40,007 bases of DNA from Paracoccaceae bacterium (GTDB lineage Bacteria > Pseudomonadota > Alphaproteobacteria > Rhodobacterales > Rhodobacteraceae), in NCBI GenBank assembly GCA_024742835.1, contig JANSXS010000030.1, forward strand, positions 1 to 40,007. The letters are read 5' to 3'. Shown in pieces: positions 25,264 through 33,584 of this stretch. The position numbers and the translations under genes are program-made. The notes under the pieces were generated by a model. That model was not told the origin of the DNA, did not search any database, and saw nothing but the letters and a program-made list of their open reading frames with translations. Positions within the stretch are counted from its first letter, which is position 1; every line of letters starts with the position of its first letter.

Positions 25264-25973
25264 AATCACGCATTCAGCTTGTGGATCTGACGGCCCTGTC
25301 CGGCCCCAGGGCGGACTTTCTTGGCCATCTTCACGGCCTGTGCCGAACCATCGGGGTCGATTACGCCTCTTACGCGGCAACCAACCCGGTTTCGGGCAAG
25401 CTGCACGCTTTCACGACCTATCCCACGGCGTGGAAAGACCACTATATGGATCAAAACCTCCATCTGGTCGATCCGACCCTGCGCATCGCGGCCCGGTCCA
25501 TCGCGCCGGTGGATTGGCGCAGGCTGGAACAGGACAGCTCTTTTCAGGATGTGTTCGGCGCGGCGCGTGATTTCGATCTGCCCTCGACAGGGCTGACCGT
25601 GCCGGTGCGCGGGCCTATGGGCGATGTCGGCCTGTTCAGCGTCACCTCCCGGATGAGCGCGCAGGACTGGCGATGGCTGAAAGGCTCCATGATGGGCCAG
25701 CTTCAGACTGCGGCGGTGCATCTGCATGACACGGTGATGACCTCCGATGCGCTGACACGAACCCTGCGCTATCCGCATCTGTCGACCCGCGAGCGCGAAG
25801 TCCTGCAATGGGTCGCGGCAGGAAAGTCGCAACAGGATATCGGCGATATCCTGTCGATCTCCAGCCGCACCGTCGAGGTGCACCTGCGTTCCGCGCGGGA
25901 AAAACTCTGTACCCTGACAACCGCCCAGGCGGTCGGTCGCGCGGTCAGCCTGGGACTGGTCCAGCCCGGATGA
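25260..25973 (+). CDS. luxR: LuxR-family acyl-homoserine-lactone-responsive regulator
   Basis: A 237-residue quorum-sensing regulator. The N-terminal autoinducer-binding domain has the conserved ligand residues Trp58, Tyr62, Asp71, Pro72 and Trp86 (AWKDHYMDQNLHLVDP, PVDW). The C-terminal GerE/LuxR HTH (174-230) has Glu178, Leu182 and Gly188 in LSTREREVLQWVAAGKS. All the usual invariant positions are present, so ligand binding is expected. It is coupled to the XRE gene upstream and lies 90 bases before luxI on the same strand. Confidence 0.95.
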   Translation: MKSRIQLVDLTALSGPRADFLGHLHGLCRTIGVDYASYAATNPVSGKLHAFTTYPTAWKDHYMDQNLHLVDPTLRIAARSIAPVDWRRLEQDSSFQDVFGAARDFDLPSTGLTVPVRGPMGDVGLFSVTSRMSAQDWRWLKGSMMGQLQTAAVHLHDTVMTSDALTRTLRYPHLSTREREVLQWVAAGKSQQDIGDILSISSRTVEVHLRSAREKLCTLTTAQAVGRAVSLGLVQPG

Positions 25974-25997
25974 CACCCCCGCAAAACTACGGGATTC

Positions 25998-26051
25998 CCC
26001 CAATATCCTGAATTCAGGATCGTGTTACGATCTTCCCTATCCATATTGGGG
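25998..26051 (+). promoter_or_regulatory. luxI control region: lux-box-like palindrome and nested inverted repeats
   Basis: Three nested symmetric elements fill the 90-base luxR-luxI gap. ATCCTGAATTCAGGAT (26005-26020) is a perfect 16-base palindrome and a good lux-box candidate. GATCGTGTTACGATC (26018-26032) is a perfect inverted repeat with a three-base loop. CCCCAATAT (25998-26006) and ATATTGGGG (26043-26051) are perfect complements flanking both. The right outer arm abuts the luxI ribosome binding site (GGGGAAGGA), so in read-through mRNA it could mask it. Confidence 0.6.
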
Positions 26052-26063
26052 AAGGATTAACAA

Positions 26064-26858
26064 ATGATACTGATTGTAGACGTTCTGAATAAAAACCGCT
26101 TTCTGCCAATACTCGACGACATGTTCCGCCTGCGCGCGCGGGTCTTTCAGGATCGCATGGGTTGGGATGTCGCCGTCACGAACGGCCTTGAAAAAGATGA
26201 GTTCGACGCGCTCGACCCAGCTTATGTGATTGCGCTTGACGATGATTATCGCGTCATCGGCTGCGCGCGGCTTTTGCAGACGACCGGCCCGCATATGCTG
26301 TCGGATGTATTCCACGCAATCCTTGACGGTGAACCGCCTTTGCGCAGCGCGACCATGTGGGAATCCACCCGGTTCTGCGTGGACCGCGAGACGCTTGCCG
26401 GCAGGCGCGGCAAGCATACCGTGGCGCGCACCACCACGGAATTGATGTGCGGCATCCTGGAATATGCCCAGGCCTCAGGGATTTCCGACATCATCACCGT
26501 GATCGACCCGGTGATGGACCGGATCCTGCACCGGTCAGACAATGCCCCCTATGATTACGTCGGCCGCACGGCAGAGATGGGCAAGGTGCGCGCACTGGCC
26601 GCGCTGATCGACACCGGCCAGGAGAGGATCGACAGGGTTCGCGCCTTTGCGGGGGTCGAAGGCGATATCTTTGCCACGCAAGAAGAGGTAGCCAACGCCA
26701 TAGCCCCGCCGACAGGCTTGCCTGGTGACGCCTTTCTTCGCGAATACTGCCATCAGCAGATCGAAAATGCCGCCAGCCTGCGCGAACGCAACGCGGCCAT
26801 CGCCCTGCAAAAGGCGCTTTCCGGGCTTGGCAGCCCGGCTCGCAACTTTGACACCTGA
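26064..26858 (+). CDS. luxI: Acyl-homoserine-lactone synthase with C-terminal extension
   Basis: LuxI-family autoinducer synthase, 264 residues. The enzyme makes acyl-homoserine lactone from S-adenosylmethionine and acyl-ACP. Conserved residues are visible: Arg25, Phe28 and Trp34 in RARVFQDRMGW; Asp48 and Asp51; Arg69 in IGCARLL; Glu100 and Arg103 in MWESTRFCVD. Typical LuxI proteins have 190-230 residues. Here an additional C-terminal part of about 50 residues (roughly 212-264) carries no motif I know. AGGA lies eight bases before ATG 26064. No terminator with a strong T-tract lies on the plus strand. Confidence 0.95.
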   Translation: MILIVDVLNKNRFLPILDDMFRLRARVFQDRMGWDVAVTNGLEKDEFDALDPAYVIALDDDYRVIGCARLLQTTGPHMLSDVFHAILDGEPPLRSATMWESTRFCVDRETLAGRRGKHTVARTTTELMCGILEYAQASGISDIITVIDPVMDRILHRSDNAPYDYVGRTAEMGKVRALAALIDTGQERIDRVRAFAGVEGDIFATQEEVANAIAPPTGLPGDAFLREYCHQQIENAASLRERNAAIALQKALSGLGSPARNFDT

Positions 26859-26884
26859 AACATCGGCCTGACCCGCCGGACATG

Positions 26885-26912
26885 AAAAAGCCGCCCCGAT
26901 CAGGGGCGGCTT
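26885..26912 (-). terminator. Intrinsic terminator of tig (also between tig and luxI)
   Basis: Stem AAGCCGCCCC / GGGGCGGCTT with a short loop. On the minus strand it is followed by TTTTT and serves tig. On the plus strand it lies 30 bases after the luxI stop but with only TT following. Confidence 0.85.
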
Positions 26913-26937
26913 ACCATCTTGCAAGGTCGGGTGGAGA

Positions 26938-28266
26938 TCAGTCCTCCAGCGCCTCGACCTCTTTTTCCAGATCTTCCTTGGAGACCTCTTTCTCGGTCAC
27001 CTCAGCCTGCGCTGCGACATGATCGATCACCTTGTCCTCAAAGATCGGCGCGCGCAATTGCTGACGCATCTGCGGGTTCTGCTGCACGAATTCAAAGAAC
27101 TGGCGCTCCTGGCCCGGATATTGCCGCGCCTGCTCCATCACCGCCTGGGTCATTTCCTGATCAGTGACCTCGACCTCGGCCTTCTGTCCCAGATCGGCCA
27201 GCAACAGGCCAAGCCGTACGCGGCGCTCGGCGAGCGTGTTGTGCTCGTCGGTCGGCTCGACCTCGGGGTGATCGTGGCCCTGCACCTCGGGATTGTCCTC
27301 ATGCCAAAGCTGGTGCGCGATCTGCTTGGCCTCCGCCTCCACCATCGAGGGGGGCAAATCGAAGCTTACCAGCTTGTCCATCTGGTCCAGCACCCGGCGC
27401 TTGAGCACGGCGCGCGCGGCCCCGGCATATTCGGCCTCAAGCCGCTCGGCGATCTGCTCTTTCAGCGCATCAAGGCTTTCGGCACCGTATTTCTCGGCCA
27501 GCTCGTCATTGACCTCTGCCGGAACCGGCTTCTTGACCGCCTTGACGGTGCAGGTGAATTCCGCTTCCTTGCCAGCCAGATGTGGTGCCTGATAATCGTC
27601 GGGGAAGCTAACGGTGACGACCGTCTCTTCGTCCGCCTTGGCCCCGACAAGCTGCTCTTCAAAGCCCGGTATAAAGCTGTTGGAGCCCAGAACCAGTGGA
27701 TAATCCTCCGCCGAACCGCCCTCGAACGCCTCGCCGTCAACGCGGCCGACGAAATCGAACACGACCTGGTCGCCATCCTTTGCCTTGGCACCCGCCTTGC
27801 GGTCCTTGAAGTCCTGCGCGCTTGACGCAAGGTTGTCCAAAGCCTCGTTGACCTCGGTCTCGCCGGCCTTCACGACCATGCGCTCGACCTTGATCTGGGA
27901 CAGGTCCACCTCGGGAATGTCGGGCAGCGCCTCGTAGGTCATCTCGACCTCGACATCGTCGCCCTCTTTCCACTCCTCGTTGGTCATCTTGACCGTCGGC
28001 TCGGCGGCGGGGCGTTCGCCCTTGTCCTCGAAATGCTGCGACATCGCGCCGTCCACGGCTTCTTGCATCGCCTCGCCCAGCACCCGCTGGCCGAACTGCT
28101 TTTTCAACAGCGGCAGAGGCACCTTGCCCTTGCGAAAGCCCTTCATTTCGATATCGGGCTGCGCGTCCTTGAGCTTGGCCATGACCTTGTCATCCAGCTC
28201 CTGCGCGGTCAGCATCATCTTGTACCCGCGCTTCAGTCCCTCGTTGAGGGTCTCCGTGACCTGCAT
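26938..28266 (-). CDS. tig: Trigger factor
   Basis: A 442-residue ribosome-associated chaperone. The N-terminal ribosome-binding domain contains [19 protein letters not shown], the trigger factor signature loop. The FKBP-type prolyl isomerase domain (about residues 160-245) has [29 protein letters not shown] long helical C-terminal domain and an acidic tail follow. The start is ATG 28266 with AAAGGA upstream. The in-frame extension to 28320 is not supported. It converges on luxI and is followed by a strong terminator. Confidence 0.98.
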   Translation of the reverse strand: MQVTETLNEGLKRGYKMMLTAQELDDKVMAKLKDAQPDIEMKGFRKGKVPLPLLKKQFGQRVLGEAMQEAVDGAMSQHFEDKGERPAAEPTVKMTNEEWKEGDDVEVEMTYEALPDIPEVDLSQIKVERMVVKAGETEVNEALDNLASSAQDFKDRKAGAKAKDGDQVVFDFVGRVDGEAFEGGSAEDYPLVLGSNSFIPGFEEQLVGAKADEETVVTVSFPDDYQAPHLAGKEAEFTCTVKAVKKPVPAEVNDELAEKYGAESLDALKEQIAERLEAEYAGAARAVLKRRVLDQMDKLVSFDLPPSMVEAEAKQIAHQLWHEDNPEVQGHDHPEVEPTDEHNTLAERRVRLGLLLADLGQKAEVEVTDQEMTQAVMEQARQYPGQERQFFEFVQQNPQMRQQLRAPIFEDKVIDHVAAQAEVTEKEVSKEDLEKEVEALED

Positions 28267-28573
28267 AGTCGTCCTTTCCTTGCATTTGGCCGCAGAGGCG
28301 TCCGCGGCGGTCAAAATCACTCGCGTCTTCTAGGGGTGGTCGATATGCGGTGCAAGCGGAGTCTTATCCGCCCGGCGACCGCAAAAGATCAACCACCAGG
28401 ACGAGCCGAGCGTCAAAACCCGCCCGACAACGGGCCACGCCACGCAAGCCCCACGATCTGAACCGGGCGGCTGACGGTAGCGTTGTGCAAAAACCGGCAG
28501 AGCGGTGTTGCAAGACACTCGGCAAATGGCGTTCGACCACACCGACGATGTCGCCGGGTCAATGCACCCGGCC
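28267..28573. other. Non-coding gap between tig and the sensor kinase
   Basis: No convincing gene. Open frames here lack ribosome binding sites and protein-like composition. Both neighbours are on the minus strand. The stretch must contain the tig promoter (a TTGACC is visible on the minus strand but no good -10). A stem-loop GCCGGGT / ACCCGGC at 28553-28572 just after the kinase stop lacks a T-tract. Confidence 0.5.
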
Positions 28574-29878
28574 TCAACGCCCAATGACGATATCCGCCTG
28601 TAACCCGCCCAACCGCTCGCTTTCTCCCAGACGCAGCGTGCCGCCATGGGCGCGTGCGATGTCCATCGCTATGGCCAGACCCAGCCCCACCCCGGTGCCG
28701 CTGTTCTGGTTGCGCGCAGGGTCCAGCCGGGCAAAGGGCTTGAGCGCCTGTTCGCGATCCTTTTGCGCTATACCCGGCCCGTCATCCTCGACCCGGATCC
28801 GCAACGATCGCCCTGTCATCAGGACCGAGACCTCGGCGCGGCTGCCATAGCGCACGGCGTTGCCGATCAGGTTTTCCACCGCACGCCGGATGCCCCCCGG
28901 ACGCAACGCAACACGGCCCTCGCCCTCGGTCAGGATCAACCGGACCTGCCGTTCCTCACGGGCGAACCCCTCGACGATATCGCGCACCAGCGCGATGGGG
29001 TCCGTCGGCTCCGGCTCGCCCTCTTGCGCGCCGCGCGCAAAGGCCAGAAATTCGTTGATCAGCCGCTCCATGTCGCTGACATCCTGCTCAAGCGGGGCGC
29101 GATCCGCGTCATCCAGCATCGACAAGGCCAGTTTCAGCCGCGTGATGGGCGTGCGCAGATCGTGACTGACCCCCGACAGCATCAGCGTGCGCTGCTCAAT
29201 CTGCCGTTCGATCCGCGCCCGCATGTCGACAAAGGCACTGCCCGCCGCGCGCACCTCGACCGAACCGGCGGGTTTATACTCGACATGACGCCCACGCCCG
29301 AACGCCTCTGCCGCGCGGGCCAGCCGCGTGATCGGGCGCAGCTGGTTGCGCAGATAGAAATACGCGATGACCGTCATCACCACGGCGAAAAACACCATAT
29401 AAACAAAAAGCTGATGCGGATTCGACGCCGACACGCGCCGCCGGTCGAAACTCATCCGCAGCCCGCCCTGCTCTCCTTGCAAATACAGGTGCACAATCTT
29501 GTCATCAGGCAGGTCGACCGCGCGCAGCGACGGCAACAACGCAGTGAATTCGCGGATCACCACGGCCCCGGTGAAATCATACCAGCGCCGTGTGCTGGAT
29601 TGCGGCTGGCCCGCCTGCGGCACGTCCTCCACGCTGATTTGCAGCACCCGCGCCATCCGGGTTGCGTCGATCACCCGCGCAGTCGGCCCGGCCTCCAGCA
29701 GCACCTGAACCTCGCGGCTTGTCGAGCGGGTCATCTGCGTGGTCACCCCCTCGAAATGCCGCTGGATAAAGACCACCGACACAACCAACATGAGCGTGAT
29801 CACCGGCAACAGCAGGATCAGGATCGCACGTCCGTAAAGCGACCGGGGCAGATAGGGTTTGAGCCAGTGAAACGTCAT
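28574..29878 (-). CDS. EnvZ-type sensor histidine kinase
   Basis: A 434-residue inner-membrane histidine kinase. Two membrane segments (18-38 and 157-176) flank a periplasmic sensor of about 120 residues. A HAMP linker (177-230), the H-box SGVSHDLRTPITRLKLAL (phospho-acceptor His239) and the ATPase domain follow. The latter has ENLIGNAVRYG, EDDGPGIA and GTGVGLGLAI. The H-box matches the EnvZ/OmpR subfamily. No response regulator gene is in the adjacent sequence, so the partner is encoded elsewhere or beyond what I see. It is divergent from the MBL-fold gene across 43 bases. Confidence 0.93.
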   Translation of the reverse strand: MTFHWLKPYLPRSLYGRAILILLLPVITLMLVVSVVFIQRHFEGVTTQMTRSTSREVQVLLEAGPTARVIDATRMARVLQISVEDVPQAGQPQSSTRRWYDFTGAVVIREFTALLPSLRAVDLPDDKIVHLYLQGEQGGLRMSFDRRRVSASNPHQLFVYMVFFAVVMTVIAYFYLRNQLRPITRLARAAEAFGRGRHVEYKPAGSVEVRAAGSAFVDMRARIERQIEQRTLMLSGVSHDLRTPITRLKLALSMLDDADRAPLEQDVSDMERLINEFLAFARGAQEGEPEPTDPIALVRDIVEGFAREERQVRLILTEGEGRVALRPGGIRRAVENLIGNAVRYGSRAEVSVLMTGRSLRIRVEDDGPGIAQKDREQALKPFARLDPARNQNSGTGVGLGLAIAMDIARAHGGTLRLGESERLGGLQADIVIGR

Positions 29879-29921
29879 GGCATAAGCCTAGCCTTGGCGA
29901 CACAGGTTAGAAAGGGCAAGC

Positions 29922-30827
29922 GTGATGCAGGAGTTCAACCCCGAGCCGGGCAAACCCGAGGCTCTGGGCGGCGGCATTCGCCGTATTCTCGCCCCCAACC
30001 CCTCCGCGATGACGTTTCGCGGCACGAATACCTATCTTTTGGGTCGGCGTGACGTGGCGGTGATAGACCCCGGCCCCGATGACCCCGCGCATCTCGCCGC
30101 CATTCTGACAAGCGTGGGGCCAGAGGCGCGCATAACCCACATCTTCGTGACCCATGCCCATCGCGACCACTCGCCGCTTGCGCGCACGCTGTCCGCGCAG
30201 ACCGGCGCCGAGATCCTTGCCTTCGGCCCCGCCACCGCCGGGCGCAGCGCACTGATGACCGAACTGGCCAAGGCCGGCCTTGCCGATGGCGGCGAAGGCA
30301 TAGACGCCGCCTTCAGCCCAGACCGCAACCTTGAGGACGGTGCCCACGTCACCGGCGACGACTGGCAGATCGACGCGCTCTGGACGCCGGGCCATCTTGG
30401 CAATCACATGTGTTTCCGTGCGGGCGATGCGATATTCACCGGCGATCTGGTGATGGGCTGGGCCAGTTCGCTGGTCTCACCCCCCGATGGCGACCTGAGC
30501 GATTTCATGGCCTCCTGCCGACGGCTGCGCGGGCTGGGGCCCTCGGTCTTTCACGCAGGCCACGGCCCGCCGATCCCCGAGCCCGACGCCCGGCTCGACG
30601 CGCTTATCGCCCACCGCGAGGCGCGTGAAGCGGCGATTGTCGCGGCCCTCGCCGATGGCCCCGCGACAGCCACCGATCTGGCACGGCGCATCTATACCGA
30701 CACCCCGCAAAGGCTGATGCCCGCCGCCACCCGCAACGTTTTGGCGCACCTGATTGATTTATATGGCAAAAAACGTGCGGCCCCACTCGGCAACCTGACC
30801 GCTGAATCCCGCTTTGGCCTGCTCTGA
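29922..30827 (+). CDS. MBL-fold metallo-hydrolase (LACTB2-like)
   Basis: A 301-residue metallo-beta-lactamase-fold protein. The metal-binding signature THAHRDHSP (77-85), TPGHLGNH, FTGDLVMGW and HAGHGP are all present, giving a full two-metal site. A C-terminal winged-helix-like domain (residues 235-295) matches the BLACT_WH region of LACTB2-type proteins, some of which are ribonucleases. The substrate is not visible. The start is GTG 29922 or ATG 29925. AAAGGG precedes both. Divergent from the kinase gene. Confidence 0.92.
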   Translation: MMQEFNPEPGKPEALGGGIRRILAPNPSAMTFRGTNTYLLGRRDVAVIDPGPDDPAHLAAILTSVGPEARITHIFVTHAHRDHSPLARTLSAQTGAEILAFGPATAGRSALMTELAKAGLADGGEGIDAAFSPDRNLEDGAHVTGDDWQIDALWTPGHLGNHMCFRAGDAIFTGDLVMGWASSLVSPPDGDLSDFMASCRRLRGLGPSVFHAGHGPPIPEPDARLDALIAHREAREAAIVAALADGPATATDLARRIYTDTPQRLMPAATRNVLAHLIDLYGKKRAAPLGNLTAESRFGLL

Positions 30828-30891
30828 AGAACGAGATACAAGACGTTGAATTTTTATGACAATAGCTCTGGACGCCGTCAGAACAGGTTGC

Positions 30892-30897
30892 TATATC
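30892..30897 (+). promoter_or_regulatory. -10 element of the tRNA-Asn promoter
   Basis: TATATC lies ten bases upstream of the mature tRNA 5' end. A weak -35 candidate (TGGACG) sits 17 bases before it. Confidence 0.4.
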
Positions 30898-30907
30898 GCC
30901 CTCGTGT

Positions 30908-30982
30908 TCCGGCGTAGCTCAGCGGTAGAGCAGTTGACTGTTAATCAATTGGTCGTAGGTTCGATCCCTACCGCCGGAGCCA
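30908..30982 (+). tRNA. tRNA-Asn (anticodon GTT)
   Basis: 75 bases including an encoded CCA. The acceptor stem TCCGGCG / CGCCGGA, D-arm GCTC / GAGC, anticodon stem GTTGA / TCAAT with loop CTGTTAA, and T-arm GTAGG-TTCGATC-CCTAC are all paired. The anticodon GTT reads AAC/AAU. Everything to the right has accessory character, so its 3' end is a candidate integration site. Confidence 0.97.
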
Positions 30983-31004
30983 ATCAACCACTTGGTTGTA
31001 AAGA

Positions 31005-31035
31005 AAAAATGGCGACCCTCGGGTGCCGCCATTTT
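31005..31035 (+). terminator. Terminator downstream of tRNA-Asn
   Basis: AAAATGGCG / CGCCATTTT stem with a twelve-base loop, followed by a further T-rich run (CCGTTTTTGC). Symmetric A and T flanks make it potentially bidirectional. Confidence 0.65.
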
Positions 31036-31039
31036 CCGT

Positions 31040-31061
31040 TTTTGCAACGATTTTGCAACGA
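31040..31061 (+). repeat. Tandem duplication of an 11-base unit
   Basis: TTTTGCAACGA occurs twice head to tail, 57 bases after the tRNA-Asn end. It lies at the junction between chromosomal and accessory sequence. It could be a recombinase arm-type site or a trace of an insertion. No third copy was seen nearby. Confidence 0.5.
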
Positions 31062-31159
31062 GCGCCGATTTCGCACGTTTGTTAATCACTTCGAGACGGA
31101 CATCCGTTTGCCCTGCGGGATCACAACCAGACCGAAGCCAAGTCATAGGCAAGCTAGGA

Positions 31160-32275
31160 TTAATCCTCGTCGATTTTTTCAAACAGAGAAGCCTGCTCCG
31201 CAACCGCAGTCACAGGACCCTCCTCAAACTCTACTCCGGCCATTGCTCCAAGATCGCGCAACACACGGGTCATATGATGGGCCATGTTCCACTCCCGCCA
31301 AATCGAAGGGTTACCGGGTGAAATGATGCCTTTTGCAGCTTCCCACATGCGGCGATCAGCATACGAGTAGGCCTGACCTGCGAAGTCGGGACGATCAATT
31401 AGACGGTTCAGCACCTTGGTCATGTTCGGCGATTGCTGGCCCGTCGAGGCACCACGAATAACAACGGTTGACTGCGCAGTGGTGTATCGAACGTGGGGAA
31501 TCGGGCGTCCGCCGCCACCCTTCTTAGGAAACGCGATCTTGCCGCAATCAGCGCCAAAGTCGCTAAATCCCAACCGATCATTCGGAATAGAGCATTCGGA
31601 GAGTAGCCGCTTGTATATCGTCCACTCATACCGAGCGACCTCATAATCGCCGTTTTCCTCAGCAGGGTTCGTGGTAGGGAAATTGGAGGCTTGGAAGACG
31701 ACACCGCCCCAAGGCGCTACTGCACCGACCATCTCAAGGCCACCAGCGACCGCCTCAGCGGCGGACTCCATGCCCAGATCCACGCTGCCTGTGTAGTCGA
31801 CAAAGATCTCGCAGTCTTGGGCGCTGACGCCCAAAGACTTCAAACCTTCTTCGAGCGCCTCTGGATCAAAGTCCTCAAATGGCAGATGAATAGCCAGTCT
31901 CGGCGTCTGTTGTTGAACCAATTGCCGCCAGATCGGATTGAGAATGTCACAGGCAGGCGCAACCGCTATAAGGTTTTTGTTCCGCGCCCACGCAACTTGA
32001 AACAGGCGGACGAGGCCACCATCACCCAAAGCAGGCAGCACATACTGCGCATCAAGATAGGCTGGGTAGAGCGGCCAATGTTTGCCAATGCGCTCACCAG
32101 AGACATAGGCGATTTCATCCGGTGTCAGGGGTCGGCCCTTCTCAGGGTCACGCTCCTTGGGCGGCGGAATGATAAAAAACGGCCTCAAATACTTTTGCAT
32201 GTCGGGCTGCACTTTAGCGCAAGCCAAGTATTCGCCTTGTTTAAATCGCTGTGCTGGACGATATGGCAGCATCAT
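31160..32275 (-). CDS. Beta-family protein (T4 beta-protein-like), partner of the ImmA/IrrE protein
   Basis: A 371-residue protein resembling the Beta_protein family named after the phage T4 beta protein. Features are the N-terminal YRPAQRFKQGEYLAC pattern, a long C-terminal alpha/beta region with EIFVDYTGSVDLG, and SNFPTTNPAEENGDYEVARYEW. The biochemical function is unknown. The start at ATG 32275 has AAGGAG a few bases upstream. It overlaps the end of the ImmA/IrrE gene by 35 bases, so the two are made from one mRNA. Base composition is lower in GC than the chromosome to the left. The pair looks like a toxin-antitoxin or defence module. Confidence 0.65.
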   Translation of the reverse strand: MMLPYRPAQRFKQGEYLACAKVQPDMQKYLRPFFIIPPPKERDPEKGRPLTPDEIAYVSGERIGKHWPLYPAYLDAQYVLPALGDGGLVRLFQVAWARNKNLIAVAPACDILNPIWRQLVQQQTPRLAIHLPFEDFDPEALEEGLKSLGVSAQDCEIFVDYTGSVDLGMESAAEAVAGGLEMVGAVAPWGGVVFQASNFPTTNPAEENGDYEVARYEWTIYKRLLSECSIPNDRLGFSDFGADCGKIAFPKKGGGGRPIPHVRYTTAQSTVVIRGASTGQQSPNMTKVLNRLIDRPDFAGQAYSYADRRMWEAAKGIISPGNPSIWREWNMAHHMTRVLRDLGAMAGVEFEEGPVTAVAEQASLFEKIDED

Positions 32276-33578
32276 TTTTCTCCTTATCGGGTTGCTCGAT
32301 CAATTGCTTCCTCACGGTTTTCCCCCCGATTTTTTGAGAGAACAGCGAATAATCGTTTCTCTCTTTTCTGATCCGACCATAAACAATGGCTGAATGAATT
32401 CCGATGTCTTTGGCAAACTTCTCGATTACCTTAGGCGACTTGGCGATGCGAGCAGGAGAGCGCCGCCAAAGCTCATCTGGTACTAGCATATTGGAGGCAA
32501 AAGCATCAGCCTGCGCCTCTTGATCGTCAAGGTCTTCTGGTTCCGCCTCGCCTTCGCGGAACTGATCGAAAAAACCGCCCCGTAACCCAGTCAACCTATG
32601 CAAAACAACGTGACCGACTTCGTGCAGCAAGCTGAACCAGAAGTTGCCGATGTCATCTCGTCGCAGTGTCAATCCTATTACCGGCACCGAATTGACAATG
32701 AACGCAGCGCCGTCGATGGCAAGGCCCTGGATTTGACGTTCGGCCACGAGGACAACTCCATTATCGAGCAGCAATTGTTGGGCGCGCTTTGGCCCGTCGC
32801 CATGAATGCTAAGCTTAGACAGTTCCCCAAGCCAGCCGGTCTCAGCCGGATTGTATCTCGCCACACCTTTCGCAATGATCTCAGCAGCGCGCGTCGCGAC
32901 CCGCGCGCGCCATGCGTGCAGTAGAATATCTTCGCTGTGATCATTGACGTTGAGTCCGGTACGCAGCAGCGTCGGACTGCCGAAGTCGATGCGATTTTCG
33001 GCAATTAGACGACGCAGCTGATCCTCCGTCATGTCTGCCCCGAACCAGCCGTGATCTCGGCCATGTTTCAATATCTTTTTGATGTCCGACTTGGTCACGT
33101 TGTCGATGACCATATCCAAACCCCGAAATTGCGGGTCTGGTTCAATTGCTGCGCTCAGCCGAACCCCCAGAAGCGCTGCGACGCGCGCATAGTTTTTCAT
33201 GCTAATGCTGTTGTACCGGTCGGCTTCATACCTCTGGACTTGCTGCTCCTTTAGACCAAGCCGCCAAGCAAGATCGCGCTGTGAAAATCCCTTAGCGATT
33301 CTAGCGACGATGAGCATCAGGCCCGGGTCCCTATCGGCTCGGGTTTCCAAATGAGCGGGCTTCCCTGTCTCCTTTGCTGCCTCATAGGCTTCAATAGCGT
33401 CCGATAAATCAGCCCGCTCAGAGCGCATCGTGGCCGCTACTTGTTTGACAACTTCCGGTGGCAAGCCCTCAACGACCCGCGATAGCGATCTTTCCGTAGC
33501 CAGTGCCTCGTCAAACGCCGCAACACGGGTCCGGGCTTCACGCAGTTCTTTTTCGTTGAGAATGATGCCTGTATCCAT
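32241..33578 (-). CDS. XRE helix-turn-helix - ImmA/IrrE metallopeptidase
   Basis: A 445-residue two-domain protein. A leading helical region (1-80) is followed by a Cro/CI helix-turn-helix (about 88-142: IAKGFSQRDLAWRLGLKEQQVQRYEADRY). A linker leads to an ImmA/IrrE (M78-type) zinc peptidase domain with HEVGH at 319-323 and a downstream acidic motif EAQADAFASNML (Glu354). The active site looks intact. ImmA cleaves ICE repressors and IrrE cleaves DdrO, so a self- or partner-controlled proteolytic switch is likely. ATG 33578 follows a very good promoter. Upstream in-frame sequence is not protein-like. Confidence 0.88.
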   Translation of the reverse strand: MDTGIILNEKELREARTRVAAFDEALATERSLSRVVEGLPPEVVKQVAATMRSERADLSDAIEAYEAAKETGKPAHLETRADRDPGLMLIVARIAKGFSQRDLAWRLGLKEQQVQRYEADRYNSISMKNYARVAALLGVRLSAAIEPDPQFRGLDMVIDNVTKSDIKKILKHGRDHGWFGADMTEDQLRRLIAENRIDFGSPTLLRTGLNVNDHSEDILLHAWRARVATRAAEIIAKGVARYNPAETGWLGELSKLSIHGDGPKRAQQLLLDNGVVLVAERQIQGLAIDGAAFIVNSVPVIGLTLRRDDIGNFWFSLLHEVGHVVLHRLTGLRGGFFDQFREGEAEPEDLDDQEAQADAFASNMLVPDELWRRSPARIAKSPKVIEKFAKDIGIHSAIVYGRIRKERNDYSLFSQKIGGKTVRKQLIEQPDKEKNDAAISSSTAI

Positions 33579-33584
33579 GCCCCC

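Noticed and set aside
28330..28647. Possible 105-residue minus-strand gene between tig and the kinase
   Set aside because: Overlaps the kinase 3' end, has no good ribosome binding site, and is rich in Trp/Cys/Arg without any hydrophobic pattern.
28646..30052. 468-codon plus-strand frame
   Set aside because: Antisense to the histidine kinase, whose H-box and ATPase motifs are unambiguous.
30919..31203. Minus-strand frame with GGRDRTYDQLINSQLLYR
   Set aside because: This is the well-known false translation antisense to a tRNA-Asn gene, not a protein.
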